From Hermatobates lingyangjiaoensis (taxonomy: Eukaryota > Arthropoda > Insecta > Hemiptera > Hermatobatidae), in contig JAPFBL010000068.1 of the NCBI GenBank assembly GCA_026182355.1, positions 2,931,001 to 2,995,000 of the forward strand: a stretch of 64,000 nucleotides of DNA, written 5' to 3'. Under the pieces are notes generated by a model, which had not been told where the DNA came from, made no database searches, and saw only the letters and a program-made list of their open reading frames with translations. The position numbers were made by a program, and so were the translations under genes. Positions 11,751-25,700 of the stretch are shown here, piece by piece. Numbering within the stretch: position 1 is the stretch's first letter; each line of letters opens with the position of its first letter.

Positions 11751-13698
11751 ATCATATGATCTTACGTCATCCAGAGTGCCTATTTATTTGATGAAAAATT
11801 TTGAATTTTTTGAATTGTATAATCAAAAATTTTTATTATTCTATTAACTTGGAAGATTAGCTTCTAAAACTAGCATTACAAACACAGGAAGAATTCTTAA
11901 AGTAATAGCATAATTGTCATTTAAACTTGAAAATAACGGTTTAAATAATAATTAGCTAAGATTCATAAATTACTTCCTTTGGATACTTTTTGTGGCAAGA
12001 GAAACTCTGAGCATAAACTAAATGTTTGGTTATGAATATAACAGACTAGAAGTTTAAGCAAATGAAAGAAAATTCAGCTTTTACGTTTATTTTTAGAAGT
12101 AATTCGATAGACAGATATAGCTCAACCCTTTAAAAATTAACCTTGCTAAAATCGCAGAATGACTGTCTGAATCGTCTGTACAGACCTACCGAGATAAAAC
12201 CTGGCGCACAGTTCGTTATGCTTACACTTTTAAATACATAAATAGTTAATTAATGAAGGGTGCATTAAGAAAAGAGTCATTATTGTTATGAGACCTTCTT
12301 CATGTTCAGCTAACACCCGTCGTTGTTGAATAACTTTTTGACGAAATACCCTCCAGGAGAGAAGTGGTTGTTCATTCAGTCTGTCTTTAGTGTAAGTTCT
12401 GAATCTGGTAATGAACCATTAACGAGGTAAAACAGATTAATGATCTGTAATTCTGAATACACCTAACTTGTGGAACTAAAGAAGTATTTAATCTAATTCC
12501 TTATAAATAATGACTATGCAGTTAGCTGAATTCATTAAACTGAATAATTTTATTTCTCTTTCCAAAGTAAATGAAGTGAAACTTTTATATTTTTTAATAA
12601 ATCGGTGAAACTTAAATAAATGCTGATTAAACTTTACTTGAATGACTAAAATGAAAAGGGAATCAAATGTTTTTGCAGTAATTTATTTTAATTATCTCAT
12701 TTAATGAGATTTATTTAATATAGATCATTTACCACCCTTTAGTGTTATTTATGAAATCGGATAAAAGAAAATTAATAAGGTTTTTTATTTAAACTTTTTT
12801 TACTTTATATTTTGTGTTTCGTCTCGGGGAGTTAGAACTAATTAGTTGATCTGCCGCTCTAACGATCTACGCACAGAGAACATAACAACATCATAATCTT
12901 CATTTATCCTCTTTTGACTTAAAGGCTACTCTTCTTTACCTGAAATTCAGTACAAATATGAATGATTATGTCTATTGTATTTTATCATTTATTTAAAAAG
13001 GAAATAACAAGTATTACGAGAACTTAAAAAAACTGATTTGTAAAAAGAAAAAAAATGTTTGAATATCAAAAATAACACTAACAAGAAAAAGTAAGAACAT
13101 TAAATAATAAAGACAGGACTAAAAAAATAAAGATATAATAATAAAATATAACATTTTATAAAACAGCTAAACAGTAATTTAATGAGATGAGATATTGGAA
13201 TGAATTAGGAAATTTCTTCAAATCTACAAAATAGAGTCATCGAAAAATTATTGGAAGTCACTAATTATTTTTACTAATAAAATCTTATATCAACACTATC
13301 TTATTGTAGGCGTGACTTTTTTGAAAGATAGAGACACCATGTCAGGATTGGTATTGTATGTTGTAATGTAAGCATTTCGAGTACCATTTAGTTTAGTAAT
13401 CTAAGAGCGCTAATTAACTTGAATTTTTTTTTGATACACGGAATATCTATTTTTTTTCCAATTAAAAGTTTAGCAGATTGGAGCAGACAGAATTCTGTCG
13501 TCTATTTAATTAATGGTACAAAAAAATATTCCATTGCTTATTTTATACAATTCGTATATTGAGTTAAATGTGATTTTATATTGCCTCTGATAACTTGGCT
13601 GGGTATTATTGCCTACCCTTCGCCAGAAGCTGTTTTAGGTCAGTATTGAGCCCTAAGTGGCACATTGTACACTTGACGCTTGGTGTCCTTTATTTCAG
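11751..13698. other. No gene seen
   Basis: Strongly AT-rich with stops in all frames and several poly-A/T runs. Nothing supportable. Confidence 0.55.
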
Positions 13699-13928
13699 TT
13701 GTGCTTAGTAATGGAGGAAAGTTTGGATCCCTTCGCACTGTTCGAAAGCTCTCCCTGAGTGTGTGTGTTCTGCGGGGGAGTTGGTCTTCCTCTTTGCTCT
13801 TTAGTAGAGTGACTCATCTTAGCGACACAATACTGGATACGGACGGCATTAGTCGGCCCAAAGGACAATACATTTCCTCTTTACATCAGGACTATATGAA
13901 CCAAACTCAAATAGCGTGTGGAAACTAA
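13699..13928 (+). CDS. Weak candidate terminal exon, unknown protein
   Basis: A pyrimidine-rich tract ending TATTTCAG at 13,698 precedes an open frame (VLSNGGKFGSLRTVRKLSLS onward) running to TAA at 13,926-13,928. The stretch is visibly richer in G+C than its surroundings, which is what first drew attention. I recognise no domain. Against it: only ~76 codons, no visible partner exons, no polyadenylation signal close downstream, and acceptor-like tracts are common in such DNA. It could equally be a decayed transposable-element fragment. Treat as a lead only. Confidence 0.18.
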
Positions 13929-15159
13929 ACGTCTTCAGTATATTTATTTTTGTAACATGACTTCACAGAGAACACGAGAAATACAAATCAACGTCTAAAC
14001 TTCACTAAGAAAATCAGAAAAATGACTAATATCTTTCAACCAAAACAAGTGGCCTTCGTCAATCTCAGTTATACTTAAACAGGTGATGCAAAACATCTCA
14101 TTGAAAATAAAGATCAGTTTTTTTGGTTTAATGTTGTTAGTCGTTTTCTAATTAGTTTACCGTGGTTTAGACATTAATATATACATTCGGAATATATATT
14201 TCTGGAGAAACCCTTCAATGATACAAGTTAAATGGACCATTTATTATTGTTTTTTATATGTTTCTTGGATAATATTTTTAATTTTCTTATCCATAATTTC
14301 CATCTTTTAGTGCAATAGATAGAAAATCTCCAGAGGATTTATTAATATACTCCATCATTAAGTTTTAAATCAAAATAGGACCTATTATTAACAAACAAAC
14401 ATTTTTCAGTTGACACGGTCTATCCTCACGGTATTTGAATAAACTGAAATCGAATCGTACAAAAGTGAAAAAACTAAAAAAATATACTATAATAACTCAT
14501 TTATAATCGATGATTTAAATATTGCCTAACAATGAGCAGCCTTTCGTAAGAATTTTTGTCTCATACCTCAAGTTAAATTCGTAGTACGAGTGACCGTCTT
14601 CCTCATCCCTAGATGGTCTCCACTTTAAGATTAGTCGATTAATAAAATATGATTATTTCTTGCATACATTTATTGTTTAAGTAATATTATTCATATTACA
14701 TGTACAATATTGTTCTTTTTTCGAATTGCACCTCTTTTGTTTAAAAAATAAATTTAAAAATTAACATTTTGGGGATGGAACGTTTATTTATTTTCATATT
14801 AATTTCAATTGAAAATTTTTTTCTTAATACGAGTAAATTGCATTAGTAGCTTTGGCTGAGAACGAATTAAACTCTTACTGCAAGGCTCAAGGGATCAGCT
14901 GTGGGAGTAACATTTACTGATTACTATTCGAGTATGCCTCACCTGTGAAATAGTGTTATGACCAAATACTGAATACCCAAGTTGCACTTTGATTGTTTTT
15001 GTGGAGAATGTTCAAAAAATTAACCATGAAACATTTACCCACGAATTTAGCTGGAACTTAATTATGTTCTTTCTAAATTTATTTCTAAACATTTACAATT
15101 TAAAAATTAATTGATATTTTGAACAGAAGAAGATATTATATTATAACTCAATATAATAT

Positions 15160-15162
<3 letters not shown>
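13929..15162. other. No gene seen
   Basis: AT-rich sequence without coding or RNA signal. Confidence 0.55.

Positions 15163-15197
<35 letters not shown>
15163..15197. repeat. (GA)n microsatellite
   Basis: About 17 uninterrupted GA units followed by a short G-rich run. Confidence 0.95.
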
Positions 15198-15201
<4 letters not shown>

Positions 15202-16344
15202 GGGAGAGATGGTGAGTGAAACCGTAACTGAATGACTTTGTCTAGAAAAATATTATTATAATTATCTATAGTAAAATCGTATTTCTCCAGATGTTTTGCA
15301 TTATACTATGCTGTACTAGAAATAAAATAGAAAGTATATACTACACCATTTAGAAACTAGTTTAATTATATTACCTAGAGATTTACCCCTACCAACAGGA
15401 AGGTCTGCATTGAAATTATTCGTAATAAGTGAGTTCTCATTATAACTAGGGCCTTTTGTACTCTAAGAACGTACACAATATGATTTGAAGTTTGAATCAG
15501 CTGATAACTACATCGCAAAAGTTGTAAAAGATGGGGCAATAAACTACACTGCCCGAACATCGAAACCCTCTTGTTCAGCTCTTAATCTGTTTGTCAAACT
15601 TCCCATATCACGTGAGACTTAAGAACTTACCTCGTCCAAGACCTCACGTCCGACTCATTATTTAAAGTAGAAGGACACTTATAAGTTTAAAGCTGTGTGG
15701 CCTTATGACCATTGATACGACATTTTCACTAAACAGACTTATCTGCAAGGTGACAAGAATTGACCCTGTCACTCATAGTAGCTGGTCTGGAACTATAAGT
15801 ACGACGAGCACCATGGTGATGTTAATCCGTCTTGTATCTCAGTCATTCGAGGATTGAGAGGAAGAATAATTCTAAAGTTGTTAGATCCAGCTTGGATGAT
15901 GTAGGTGTTTCTTAATTAATTTATACTCCAATTTAATTGAGTATTTGTTGAATAAAAATTTGTTTATTTAGACTTCTAAACATAGCTAATAATTATGGTT
16001 GTTTATCCTTCTCAACACAAGAGAATCAAGGAATATTTATCATGGGTGTTCTATTGTATTTCCTGCTTATCAAATAATTTAGTTTTTCTAATCTTTGTTG
16101 GCGTATAGCACATTGAATTTAAATTCAATTGATTTAATTGATTTAATTGATATAAATAATAACATTAAAATAAAAGGATAGTGCATAAATAGTTGTGGCC
16201 CTGACTGATTGTCAATAATTATTGATTATGTTCTTTAAGTGACAAACAAGTGTGACCTTTATAACCCAGTCAGTTAATCAGAGGTGTGCCATTTGTGAGA
16301 CATTTATGTGAACAGGGCTTTTACGTAAGGGTTTAAGGGTAGTT
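15198..16344. other. No gene seen
   Basis: AT-rich sequence. An ATTGATTTA-type short tandem lies at about 16,125-16,155. No gene evidence. Confidence 0.5.
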
Positions 16345-16440
16345 GTTAGAGGAGCGGTGGTGACTCAGCGGAAGTTGATTCAGGTGGTTTGGGTCTGGGT
16401 TGGAAAAGTGGTTACTCCCTGCCCTTACTGACTAAATAAA
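16345..16440 (+). repeat. Possible decayed tRNA-derived SINE head
   Basis: GGTGACTCAGCGGAAG resembles a pol III A box, and TGGGTCTGGGTTGGAA about 35 bases on resembles a decayed B box. The stretch is G+C-rich relative to its flanks and ends in ACTCCCTGCCC. No cloverleaf can be drawn with confidence, and no body shared with the SINEs at 31-33 kb is visible. Confidence 0.25.
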
Positions 16441-19400
16441 CTGTAGGCAAATTTGATTTATTTCGGTCCTACCTACATCCTTTTTCACTTCTATGTTAAA
16501 TAAAATTTATGAAGTTTTAACGTTTCAATGAATCAATATATTTGTGTTAACTTAATTTTAGAAAGTAGGTTTTAAAAATAGAAAACTTAGCTAACAACGA
16601 ATTTCTCTTACATTGAGAACTCCTCACATTATGGAGATATAGATGTGGAACAGCATTAGAGAAGGAAATGCGTTGATCCATAAATCACACGAATCAAAGC
16701 AGTGAAAATGGGACATTACCCTCCGATCATAACCTCCATGTTCTGTCCACCATTTCCTACAAATATCACGGCAGACATCTACCAATCCATCACTTGACTA
16801 TTTATAGGTCTTGTATGATTGCTGCGTAAACTACTGTTCAGTCTACCACTACCCTTGTGGAGTACCAAAATGGTTACGGTTTCTCAACTGTTATTTTCAA
16901 TTAGCGTTAAAGTGCAAAGGATATTACTCTTTTAAAACGCCCATTCCAAGGCATCATGGGTGTGCGCTTCAGCGATCATGTCGATGTAATTTAATGTGAA
17001 ACATTCATTCCTTCTGCGATGACTGTGGCTTCGCTTGTCTGGCCTGGGGCAAGGTCAACGAGTGCTCTCTATTCACTACACAGTTATTTCCACTTTATGA
17101 ATGTAGGTTAATATTGTGTTACATTTGTGAAATGTGAGGGAGAATCTCTCAAGAACATAGGTAGTATGATTACAAGTTGGGCTCTAAGGTCGAAGTGCTC
17201 TAGATTTATCATTTCTCTGATGTAGTAGTGATTTACTTTTTTCATACACATTTCAGAGTGATAACTAATAACGGAGATCAAGTAGGGCTTCCATATTTAT
17301 TATATCTTTTAGGCTGAGTGGCATAATACTTCATTTAAAAATTGATTTTCATTTCACTGAAACGAAAATACCACTGTCACATAGTGGTATTAATGACTGT
17401 ACGATTCCGCAAGGACATACCATCCAGATCTTTACCGAGATGTGTCCGAAACAAATCTCTTTGATTTATTAACCCGTTGTTCCTTTGGTTTATAATATTT
17501 ATACTTAATAATAAAGTAAAATCTAACTTAATGTCCCGTTTTATTTTTCCAATGTAAACAAATCAATCACTGCTGATTGGTCACAAAAAATAGCCTTTTA
17601 GAGTACAAATTACACTGTTATATATATATATATATATATTAAGGTATATTTTAGGATTGTTCACCCTATGCTTGTGCCATTTCTTTTAGTAAATACGCTT
17701 ACCCTAATCGACCTCGAAATATATATTACGTTATATTTGGAACAACTATACTATGCTATCAACTCTACGTTGGGTAGGAATCTACTTAATGCATAAATTT
17801 GTAGTATAAATTTGTTTAGAACCGATTTCGTAATAACCTGAAAACTAGGAAATGTCAACGCGGTAACAATAGTAAGGTGTTCTGAAATGGTTTTTACAAT
17901 CCTTCGATCCTCTCATTGTCTCGGACAGAGTGTATGTATAATTAATACATGTATAATTAATTATGATATATCGTAAATTATGTGAATACGTTTTATATAC
18001 TGTTCTATTGGAGCAAACTTTCCTGCTCTTTACATATTTTTACATATGTTATAACAACTATATAAGCTCTTAAGGGATAAAGTTTACATTTATTTCTTGT
18101 TTTCAACTCTGTGATGTTTCCCCCATGTTTTTTACTCTATAAACGTATATCAGTGAATGCCTAAAATAATAATTATACGTTATGCATACGTCAAATAGTT
18201 AAGCACCTATAAGAAAATATTTCAGAATTTAAGATTATGATATGGGAAGCTGGGTTGGATATTTATACTTAGACTCTGCAACTATAGTTGTGGGAGAGGT
18301 ATTTATAATATGACCAAAAGATAATGAAAAGTAGAAAACAAGGTTCTATAGGACAGAGTGAACAAAAGAAACGCACTATATGTAATCCGATTCAAAGCTC
18401 TTGTATATCGCGATTCCTATTATTATTTATATGCAGAAATAAATGTTTATACTGATCAGCTCTGTATAAACGTAGCTCTGTAGGTGTATTGTGCTACCAC
18501 GTATAAATTGCTTAATTCAGCAATGTCAGTTATTCACCAGTCTGCGCAATGTTAAGGTTTGTACGAGATTTCATAAATATCACTCTACTTTAATGTCTAG
18601 GAAAGGTTTAATTAACGTATTACCTTCCTTATCAGTATTGGACAAATCTAATATAACGCTAATATTGTTATAATATATAGGAATTAGGAAGGAAGCCTCC
18701 AGATATGGACAAAGAACGATATTTCACAAATATCAAGAGTCCAAATGGATATTAAGAAGTGATCTCTGCTGTCAGTGCACCATGATGTCCTGTTCATCCG
18801 ACATGTTTCAGAGTCATCTGTCACACAACTACTGTCATTAAACTAGTTATTTGTCACTGGGTTAAAAAAAGTATATAGCTAATCGGCGTGATGACGTAGT
18901 ATAACTTAGTTCACGCATAACAAAATGGGTGCTGATTAAGAAATCAGTCACACTTTAGTCTTTACGACCGAAAACATTGAAAACCTGCAAGAATGGGAGT
19001 CTTGAGTAAAGTAAGTTATTATCAAAGTAATTTATTATTACCAAATTATCGCGCCAGTTAAAGCCTCTGTGGTGTCCCATGAGTGAAACTGTGACTCATC
19101 TGTTGTTTGATGGTCATTTCGTGACACTAGTAATCCCGAATTTTCCTGTTACTTATGTTTATTGAAAGTGTCCGACGTGGCGGAGGATAGTGACCAATGG
19201 CTTTACTTCCTACCGGACGAACTTTTCTTTCACCTTAAATTTCCGGTCGTTACCACGATTCGAAGCTGACTCACAGTAAGCACGCATTAACTTTCATAAG
19301 GCAACATAGAACCCCATGTTTTCTTCCTACTGATAACTAATAATAATATTTACTTAATTCTTCTGTAAGAAACAGAGGCTTATGAGTAATTGAATAAGAG

Positions 19401-21586
19401 CAATTACAAAATATATTTTTCACTAATGTATATGTTGTAATTAGGAATTTTAGGTCATAAACCTACTCTTATTAAATTATTTGGCGTACTGTGACTGCGA
19501 AAGCAGTTAGTAAATGCTTGCAGTTCTTGTTGAGGTTTCCTTCCTGGTCATGAAGTCTTACCGTTACTGGTCAGAGAGCCATTGGAAGAGTGTGGTCTAA
19601 TAAGATGCCCAGTGTAAATATTAAAGTAGGGATCAAAAGGCTCGTTTCATTTATTTTACAATAACCCTTAATACTTTTTAATCAAAAATTGAATTAAATG
19701 CAGCCTTTTCAAATATGTCCCTTCTGATATTTTCAAAGCTTTAAGCTAACTTTTCCTCTAAATATATTGAAGTAGGAGCTCTTTTTCCTTAGTTTATTTA
19801 TAAATGTTTGTGTTACATCAAGTCATCACAATATTTATAATCATAACGGCACACAATGTATTGCTATTTATCACGCTATTAATTAATTTGACGTTTTGTA
19901 TGAAATAAAAAAGGATATTTTACCTCCTATGGAGCAGATGCTTTTTGTTATTGTGAAATCACTGCTCATAAATATATTGATTGTAGGTTTCAAATCTATC
20001 TACGTAAGCATTAATGAAACACTTCCTGCAGTTAAGTCAAATAATATAGGGCAGAGTTGATTTCGTCCTGCTTAAAGAAGTGCCGACTGTACTTCTTTTG
20101 TCGGCCGAAGTTTTAGCCTCATCAAGCCGACTGTTTTAGCGTTCTATTGTTCCAGGCGCCGCAATGACAAAAAGTGAGTTTTACTATGAGCTTCGTCTGA
20201 AACAGCTGATCCTACCGTGATAAATAGCTCAAGTGATAAAAAGTATTTGTCGTGCGCATCCTTATTAATCACAGTTTCCGTTTGCTTTGTGTCATTGCTG
20301 GAAGACTTCATTCCTTCTGCTCCTCTTTTGTCCTTCAGACTTTATCTGTTTCTAGTGGTTTTTTCAACCAATCCACCTCTCATTCTTACTTTTTCTAAAA
20401 ATATGTATCATCTCTAACCTTTAAAACATTATGAATAAGTGTATTTATAATTTTCACTTATAATGTAATTGCTTTGGAAAAATTAAATAATATATAAGCA
20501 TCCACGTATAAATGTTTCATAAAATAACACGTTGTTTCAAACTCCATTCTTTGTGCACTCGTATGCCATTGTGGTATTTACTCATACTGTAAAATAAACA
20601 TAATTTCCTTGTAATTATTTTTAGCCTCTACACAAACAAGTTTTATGAAAAAACAACCACAGCAATGCTTCCAACTCGCAGTATTTGAAAAGGAAGTTCA
20701 GCTAGGCATCTATTCCTCTCTCATCTACCCAATAAGGATTTGTAGCTTCAATAAGATTACTAAGTGTTCCAAAAGTGTTGTTGTCGATTTTTTCATGTAT
20801 TTTATTTGGGTGAAGAACCATTTCTTAAGATTTCCTGTATTGAGTTTTAAATTATATCTCTTCATATTTGTCCTTCCTATAAATGTTTGTTCCTCCAATC
20901 TTACCCTGTTATGTAACTATCGTATTTCGTTTTAAAAACTTACATGTTTCTGTTTGTTTTTCTAATTATACCCACAATATTTATGTCTGAGTTCCTGGGC
21001 TTTACTAGCATATCTCTGTATCACCCGAGCAAAGAATTATAATATTGCTTAAAATTATAGTCTTGTTCGTTTAAAATATTTGATTACCAACTCCCACACT
21101 TATATAGGATTTACCTTTTAGTCATATTTTAGTAATATTCTTTTCAAAAGAAGGTGAATGACAATGCTAAAGAGAGCACTAAGAATACAAAAAAAGAGTC
21201 TGAAGCGATTATAAGGTAAGTCTACTGTGAGGTGTGCTTGTTTCTGGTGGTGCAAAGTCAAAACATTTCGCTCACACTAAAATCGAGGGGGTTAAGAGTG
21301 TGAGAGAGATAAAGCAAAATCAGATACGGAGACAGAGTAATAGAATTCAGCTGTTAGAAGCTAAGGGGAGAGTATTGGTTTTGTTTTTCTGGATAAAGAA
21401 CTCCAGAACGTTTCTTTGCACACGCAGCAATATGCTCAAGAAAAATTAGGAGAACGTGCAACACGATTAAGCATATATAAAACTGATTGAACTGTTCCTT
21501 TAATTTCATTGATTGCTTTGCACAAATCTATTTATTTGACAATTGTGATGAATTTATTATTCTAACCAGAAATCTTTCTTTTTCAG
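16441..21586. other. No gene seen; one TA microsatellite
   Basis: About 5 kb of AT-rich DNA with only short open frames (up to 96 codons at 20,645-20,935) lacking recognisable features. A (TA)10-type run lies at 17,620-17,639. A G+C-richer patch around 20,050-20,170 could not be identified. Low coding content suggests intergenic or intronic DNA. Confidence 0.5.
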
Positions 21587-21616
21587 GTAAGAGATAACCT
21601 ATACTTCCAAGTATTG
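21587..21616 (+). CDS. Candidate 30-nt microexon, copy 1
   Basis: A strong pyrimidine tract ending TTTCAG is followed by 30 bases (GTAAGAGATAACC ... GTATTG) and then GTGAGT, a near-consensus donor. A homologous 30-base segment with the same flanking signals lies at 60,094-60,123. Frame 0 is open here (VRDNLYFQVL). Similarity extends about 50 bases upstream (GAATTTATT.TTCT.ACC). Either these are duplicated microexons of a long gene, or both are relics of one dispersed element containing splice-like signals. RNA evidence is needed. Confidence 0.3.
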
Positions 21617-21985
21617 GTGAGTATTCCGTTTTTTATTATTTTGATTAAGTCTATTATTAACATGATGAATATATGTATACCATTTAGTCGTCAGAGTTCA
21701 CACTTCAGTGAGTAACATTCATTCCACTCATGCAAGTCCTTTGGGTATAAACAAGTCTAATTTTCATCTTTTATAAGTTCCATGCAAACAGCGCAGTCCA
21801 GTGCTGCCACAGAGGCTCCCGCGAGACGTCGACATTCCACAATAACCACTCGACATGTGACAAATATTTTTATATTTATAATTTTAAACATTTCCTGAAG
21901 TATATAATCTTTGTTTCGTTTACATCATATAATATTAATTATATAATTAATTAAATTTATTAAATATTATATTAATTAGATTCAG

Positions 21986-22492
21986 TAGGACCTCGGTCCG
22001 GAGTTCTACCCTAGAAATCTTAAAAACTATTAGTACCACGGGGTTGGGGGATTTCCCATGCCTTATTCTTTATGTGTTTCGTTGGAGGTTGGCTAGTAGT
22101 GACTGTGTTTCTGGGAATGGTTGGCTCTAGAGAGTCGATGTGTAGATGTAGTATCTTCTCGGGAAGTACTGCCGCAGAGCAACAAGAGGGAGTTAGACTC
22201 TCGACCCTCTTCATTGGGTGAGTTCCACCCAAGAGATCTTAAAAACTATTAGTACCACGGGGTTGGGGGATTTCCCATGCCTTATTCTTTATGTGTTTCG
22301 TTGGAGGTTGGCTAGTAGTGACTGCTAGTAGGGAATGGTTGACTCTAGAGAGTCGATGTGTAGATGTAGTATCTTCTCGGGAAGTACTGCCGCAGAGCAA
22401 CAAGAGGGAGTTAGACTCTCGACCCTCTTCATTGTGTGAATTCCACCCTAGGGATCTTAAAAACTGTTAGTACCAAGGGGTTGGGGGATTAT
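21986..22492. repeat. Tandem array, ~2.3 copies of a 218/219-bp unit
   Basis: Units begin at TAAAAACTATTAGTACCACG at 22,021 and 22,240, with a partial third (TAAAAACTGTTAG) at 22,458. The two full copies are nearly identical, with small differences around GACTGTGTTTCTGGG versus GACTGCTAGTAGGG. A partial unit end (GGACCTCGGTCCGG ... CTACCCTAG) precedes the first copy. The G+C-rich interior makes a ~70-codon minus-strand frame that is an accident of the repeat. Confidence 0.93.
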
Positions 22493-22676
22493 CAACCACA
22501 AATTTCGCAGTAAATTTAGTTTGTAATTTACCATTAAATAAACATTTTATTTATTTTTAATGCTATTTTACCTAATACGCAATTGAAAATTATTATCGTC
22601 TGCTGTTGTTACAAAATATATCGTATTATAAGTAGAAAATTTAATTAAATATGTTTCTTTTAATTTATCTAATTCT
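22493..22676. other. AT-rich spacer
   Basis: AT-rich sequence between the tandem array and the possible hAT end; it may be the interior of that element. Confidence 0.4.
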
Positions 22677-22753
22677 TAGTGTGCCACCAAGTTTTTAAAT
22701 TATTAAAAATATTAAAAGTATGCCGTGACGAAAGAAAGGTTGAGAATCACTAC
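22677..22753 (+). mobile_element. Possible 3' end of a hAT-type DNA transposon
   Basis: GTGTGCCACCAAG, then TATGCCGTGACGAAAGAAAG and GGTTGAGAATCACTA, resemble the 3' terminus of hAT elements, which often end ...GTTGAGAACCACTG. I did not find the matching CAGTGGTTCTCAACC-type 5' end within a few kb, so this is an isolated end or solo fragment. The assignment rests on remembered hAT ends only. Confidence 0.35.
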
Positions 22754-25700
22754 GTTATAAACTAAGAATATGAAACCATTTGAGGTCAGGATTTACATTA
22801 GCAACTGAAATATTGCACATCTCACATAGCCAACATAACAAATAAATCAATATGAGTAATTTTCGAAACATTTTTAATTAAAAAACCTGAACTCATCGTT
22901 GTCAGTATGGTTCGTGATTCCCTAGAGTTCAATACATCTTCAAAGTTGGTGTCACTATTGGAATGCACACTGTTCGAACGTATGTGTAAATAGAACTTGA
23001 GTTATCCTTTGATCCACAGTTTTTTTTTATTTATCTCTTAGCTTCTAGCATAAAATTTAATTCTAACAAAGAGATGCTCGTATGAAGAACTCGAAACTCT
23101 ATGACCCAAATACCAAAACAGAGATGCGATTAACTTGATTTTGAAGAAAAGTGCAAACATTTTATTTGGGATTTTAATGCCCTACATTCTATTGCCAGAC
23201 AAAATTTATACTATAGAATCGAAAAAATCTGAGTTTATGATAAGTAGGCTTTTGAATATAAATGAATAATTCAGTTATTATTTATGTGTGTGTATATATA
23301 AAATTTGAAAGAGGTCAAATTTATATTCAACAGTAAAATAAAATAGAACAAATATTTATCAGTTGTCCGTCAATTTTCCAGGATGAAATCAAACTTTTAA
23401 AAGCGGCGCTTCGGTTTTTTTTTGAAAAATAGGTAAAAGTATGAAATTTTGAAATTGAAAAACAATGAACTATGACATTGGAGGTTTATAATGAATAAGT
23501 TTAGCAATGGGAACTTTAACACAGAGTTATTTCAAATAAAACCAAAACGTCTGATTTGAAAGTTTGATTTGAGCATGGAAAGCTGGCTGACTCATAAGTA
23601 TTGATAATGAAGAATTGGAACCTTGCGTTTTTCTTTTCTTAACTTCAGACCACACCCTCCCTTCTTTCTAATAAATTTACCATCTGACTCTCAGACTTCG
23701 TCCTCAAGTATAATTCTTTGAGTTCGATGATGACATCAACCCCAATTTTATAGGTACTGCTATAGATACCTGTTCTGCTCTGGTCATGTTCCTCGTCCTT
23801 TCGACCATACTATGATAAACCAGACTTGATGATGTGTAACGTGAACCTTTTCGCAATGCCACGAGAGACCAACTGCATCCTCACAAATCAGGACCAAAAC
23901 AAGACAGTCCTCATGAATACTCAAGGTAGACCTCGTGGAGATGGTCTTCAACGAATTACATCACTAAGAAGTATAAACAAAAGCCTTTTAATCTTTATAA
24001 GACTAATGGTTGCTTGGAAAAAGAAATAATCAAACACGATAGGCTTCTCCGTCCCTAGGAAGGTGCGGGACCCGGTGCAACTCAACCACTGCGGGGCCTC
24101 CCCCACCACAAATTATTATATATATATAAGAAATTGTTATACTGGTTACATTGCCCATGTAATATAACAGACATGGACTGTCGATTTGCGGGAGTGATGG
24201 TTGCGGCAACTGTTAATCTGACCTGCTGCTGGCTGACGGCTTATCGAGAGAACAGGTAATTTGTCCGAGATCACTACCGTCTTCCTGCGGGGTGGACCAG
24301 TTGATGATGACCACTAGTTTTGGTTGAAAGATCTTTATTCCATTTCTGATATGTTACCTGCGATTGAGACTTTGATTTCTATTTTATGTGATTACTGTGA
24401 AGCATTATATATATTTATACACCAATTTTACTTTATTGAAGTTCGGTCCAGCTTGAAAAATTGTCAAAAAAACATTAGTTTAACATTGCGTCCATATTTC
24501 TTTACATCTTCATGTCTACATCAATACAGAATTAATAACTGTAACATAAAAAAAATGAGTTACATTTTTGTATGGACATAATTATTACCGTGGTAGTTTT
24601 GGTTTGCTGAAAGAACTGTGAAACTTATTCAATTATTTACTTTACTGACGGATCATGTTATGCATAATGATAGTATTTAATTAAGTTCTTATGAGTTCGA
24701 TACGTTAATGCTCAAAGGCTTTTTTTCTTTTCTTGGTATCCGAAAAAACATTTCGGATAATTCTGAATCATCCGAAAATATTAAAAAAAATGTATCTATT
24801 TAAAATATTGAATCCTTTTATAAACCTATTTTTTCTGTGAGGAATAACTTCTTTGATGTGTTATACCTCATAAAAATATGTAGTATATAATTATAAAATG
24901 GAAATAATAAATAAATGTGATTTGTTTAATATAAGATGAGTATAATGACATTTGTATGATTATTGAGAAACGAGAATTATAAACAAGGCAGGCTTAATGA
25001 ATGTTTATGCTCCGAAAACTATAACAGAGTAAAGGAGTTAAACAAGGCTCCCGAGGGATTTGTCCATTTATTGCGAAATATCCTCTTCCCTTGGTTGAAT
25101 TGAGAATTCCAGGGAGTTGTAACAAGGTTAGGCGTTGTCCGCAGTTGTGTTCCAGATTCTAATAACTCCCATCTAGTTTCAATTCTATTCTTTGTTGTTT
25201 CTATCATTTCTAAATAATGCAAAAGTTTATGTAATGTATAATTCACTTTTTTAATAAATAATATACCTTTTATGTTATGTAAGTTTTTTTACTGTAGTTT
25301 TAAGTCTTTTCCTTCTCTGAAAGGTAATATAACTTAAGGAACAAGTAAATTTGCATAATTGAAACGTGAGTTTTTCATAAAACTTTTTGACTTTTCCAAT
25401 ATAACTCCAGTATATATTTAAACATTTGTGCTTTAGAAAAGCATTATCTTTAAAAGGTTATCTTTTTTATAACACAGAGGGTTTTTTTTTTAAATTCGGT
25501 TCAGATAGGAATCTTATACATTTACCAAGAGTCATATAACCCCCAGCCCGTCACAACTACCTTTGTCAAACACTCTCTTTTTTCAATCGTACTTCGAAAT
25601 CTTTTTGAAGGATACTGCTTAGATAATACCCCACAGACAGTATATAAATATTGATCCGTACGGAAACCTCACTGTAAACAAAAACGAAGTAAGAACAAAA

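Noticed and set aside
22020..22232. 70-codon minus-strand frame (MGGTHPMKRVESLTPSCCSA...)
   Set aside because: It lies wholly inside one unit of the 219-bp tandem repeat; the G+C-rich unit is open by chance.
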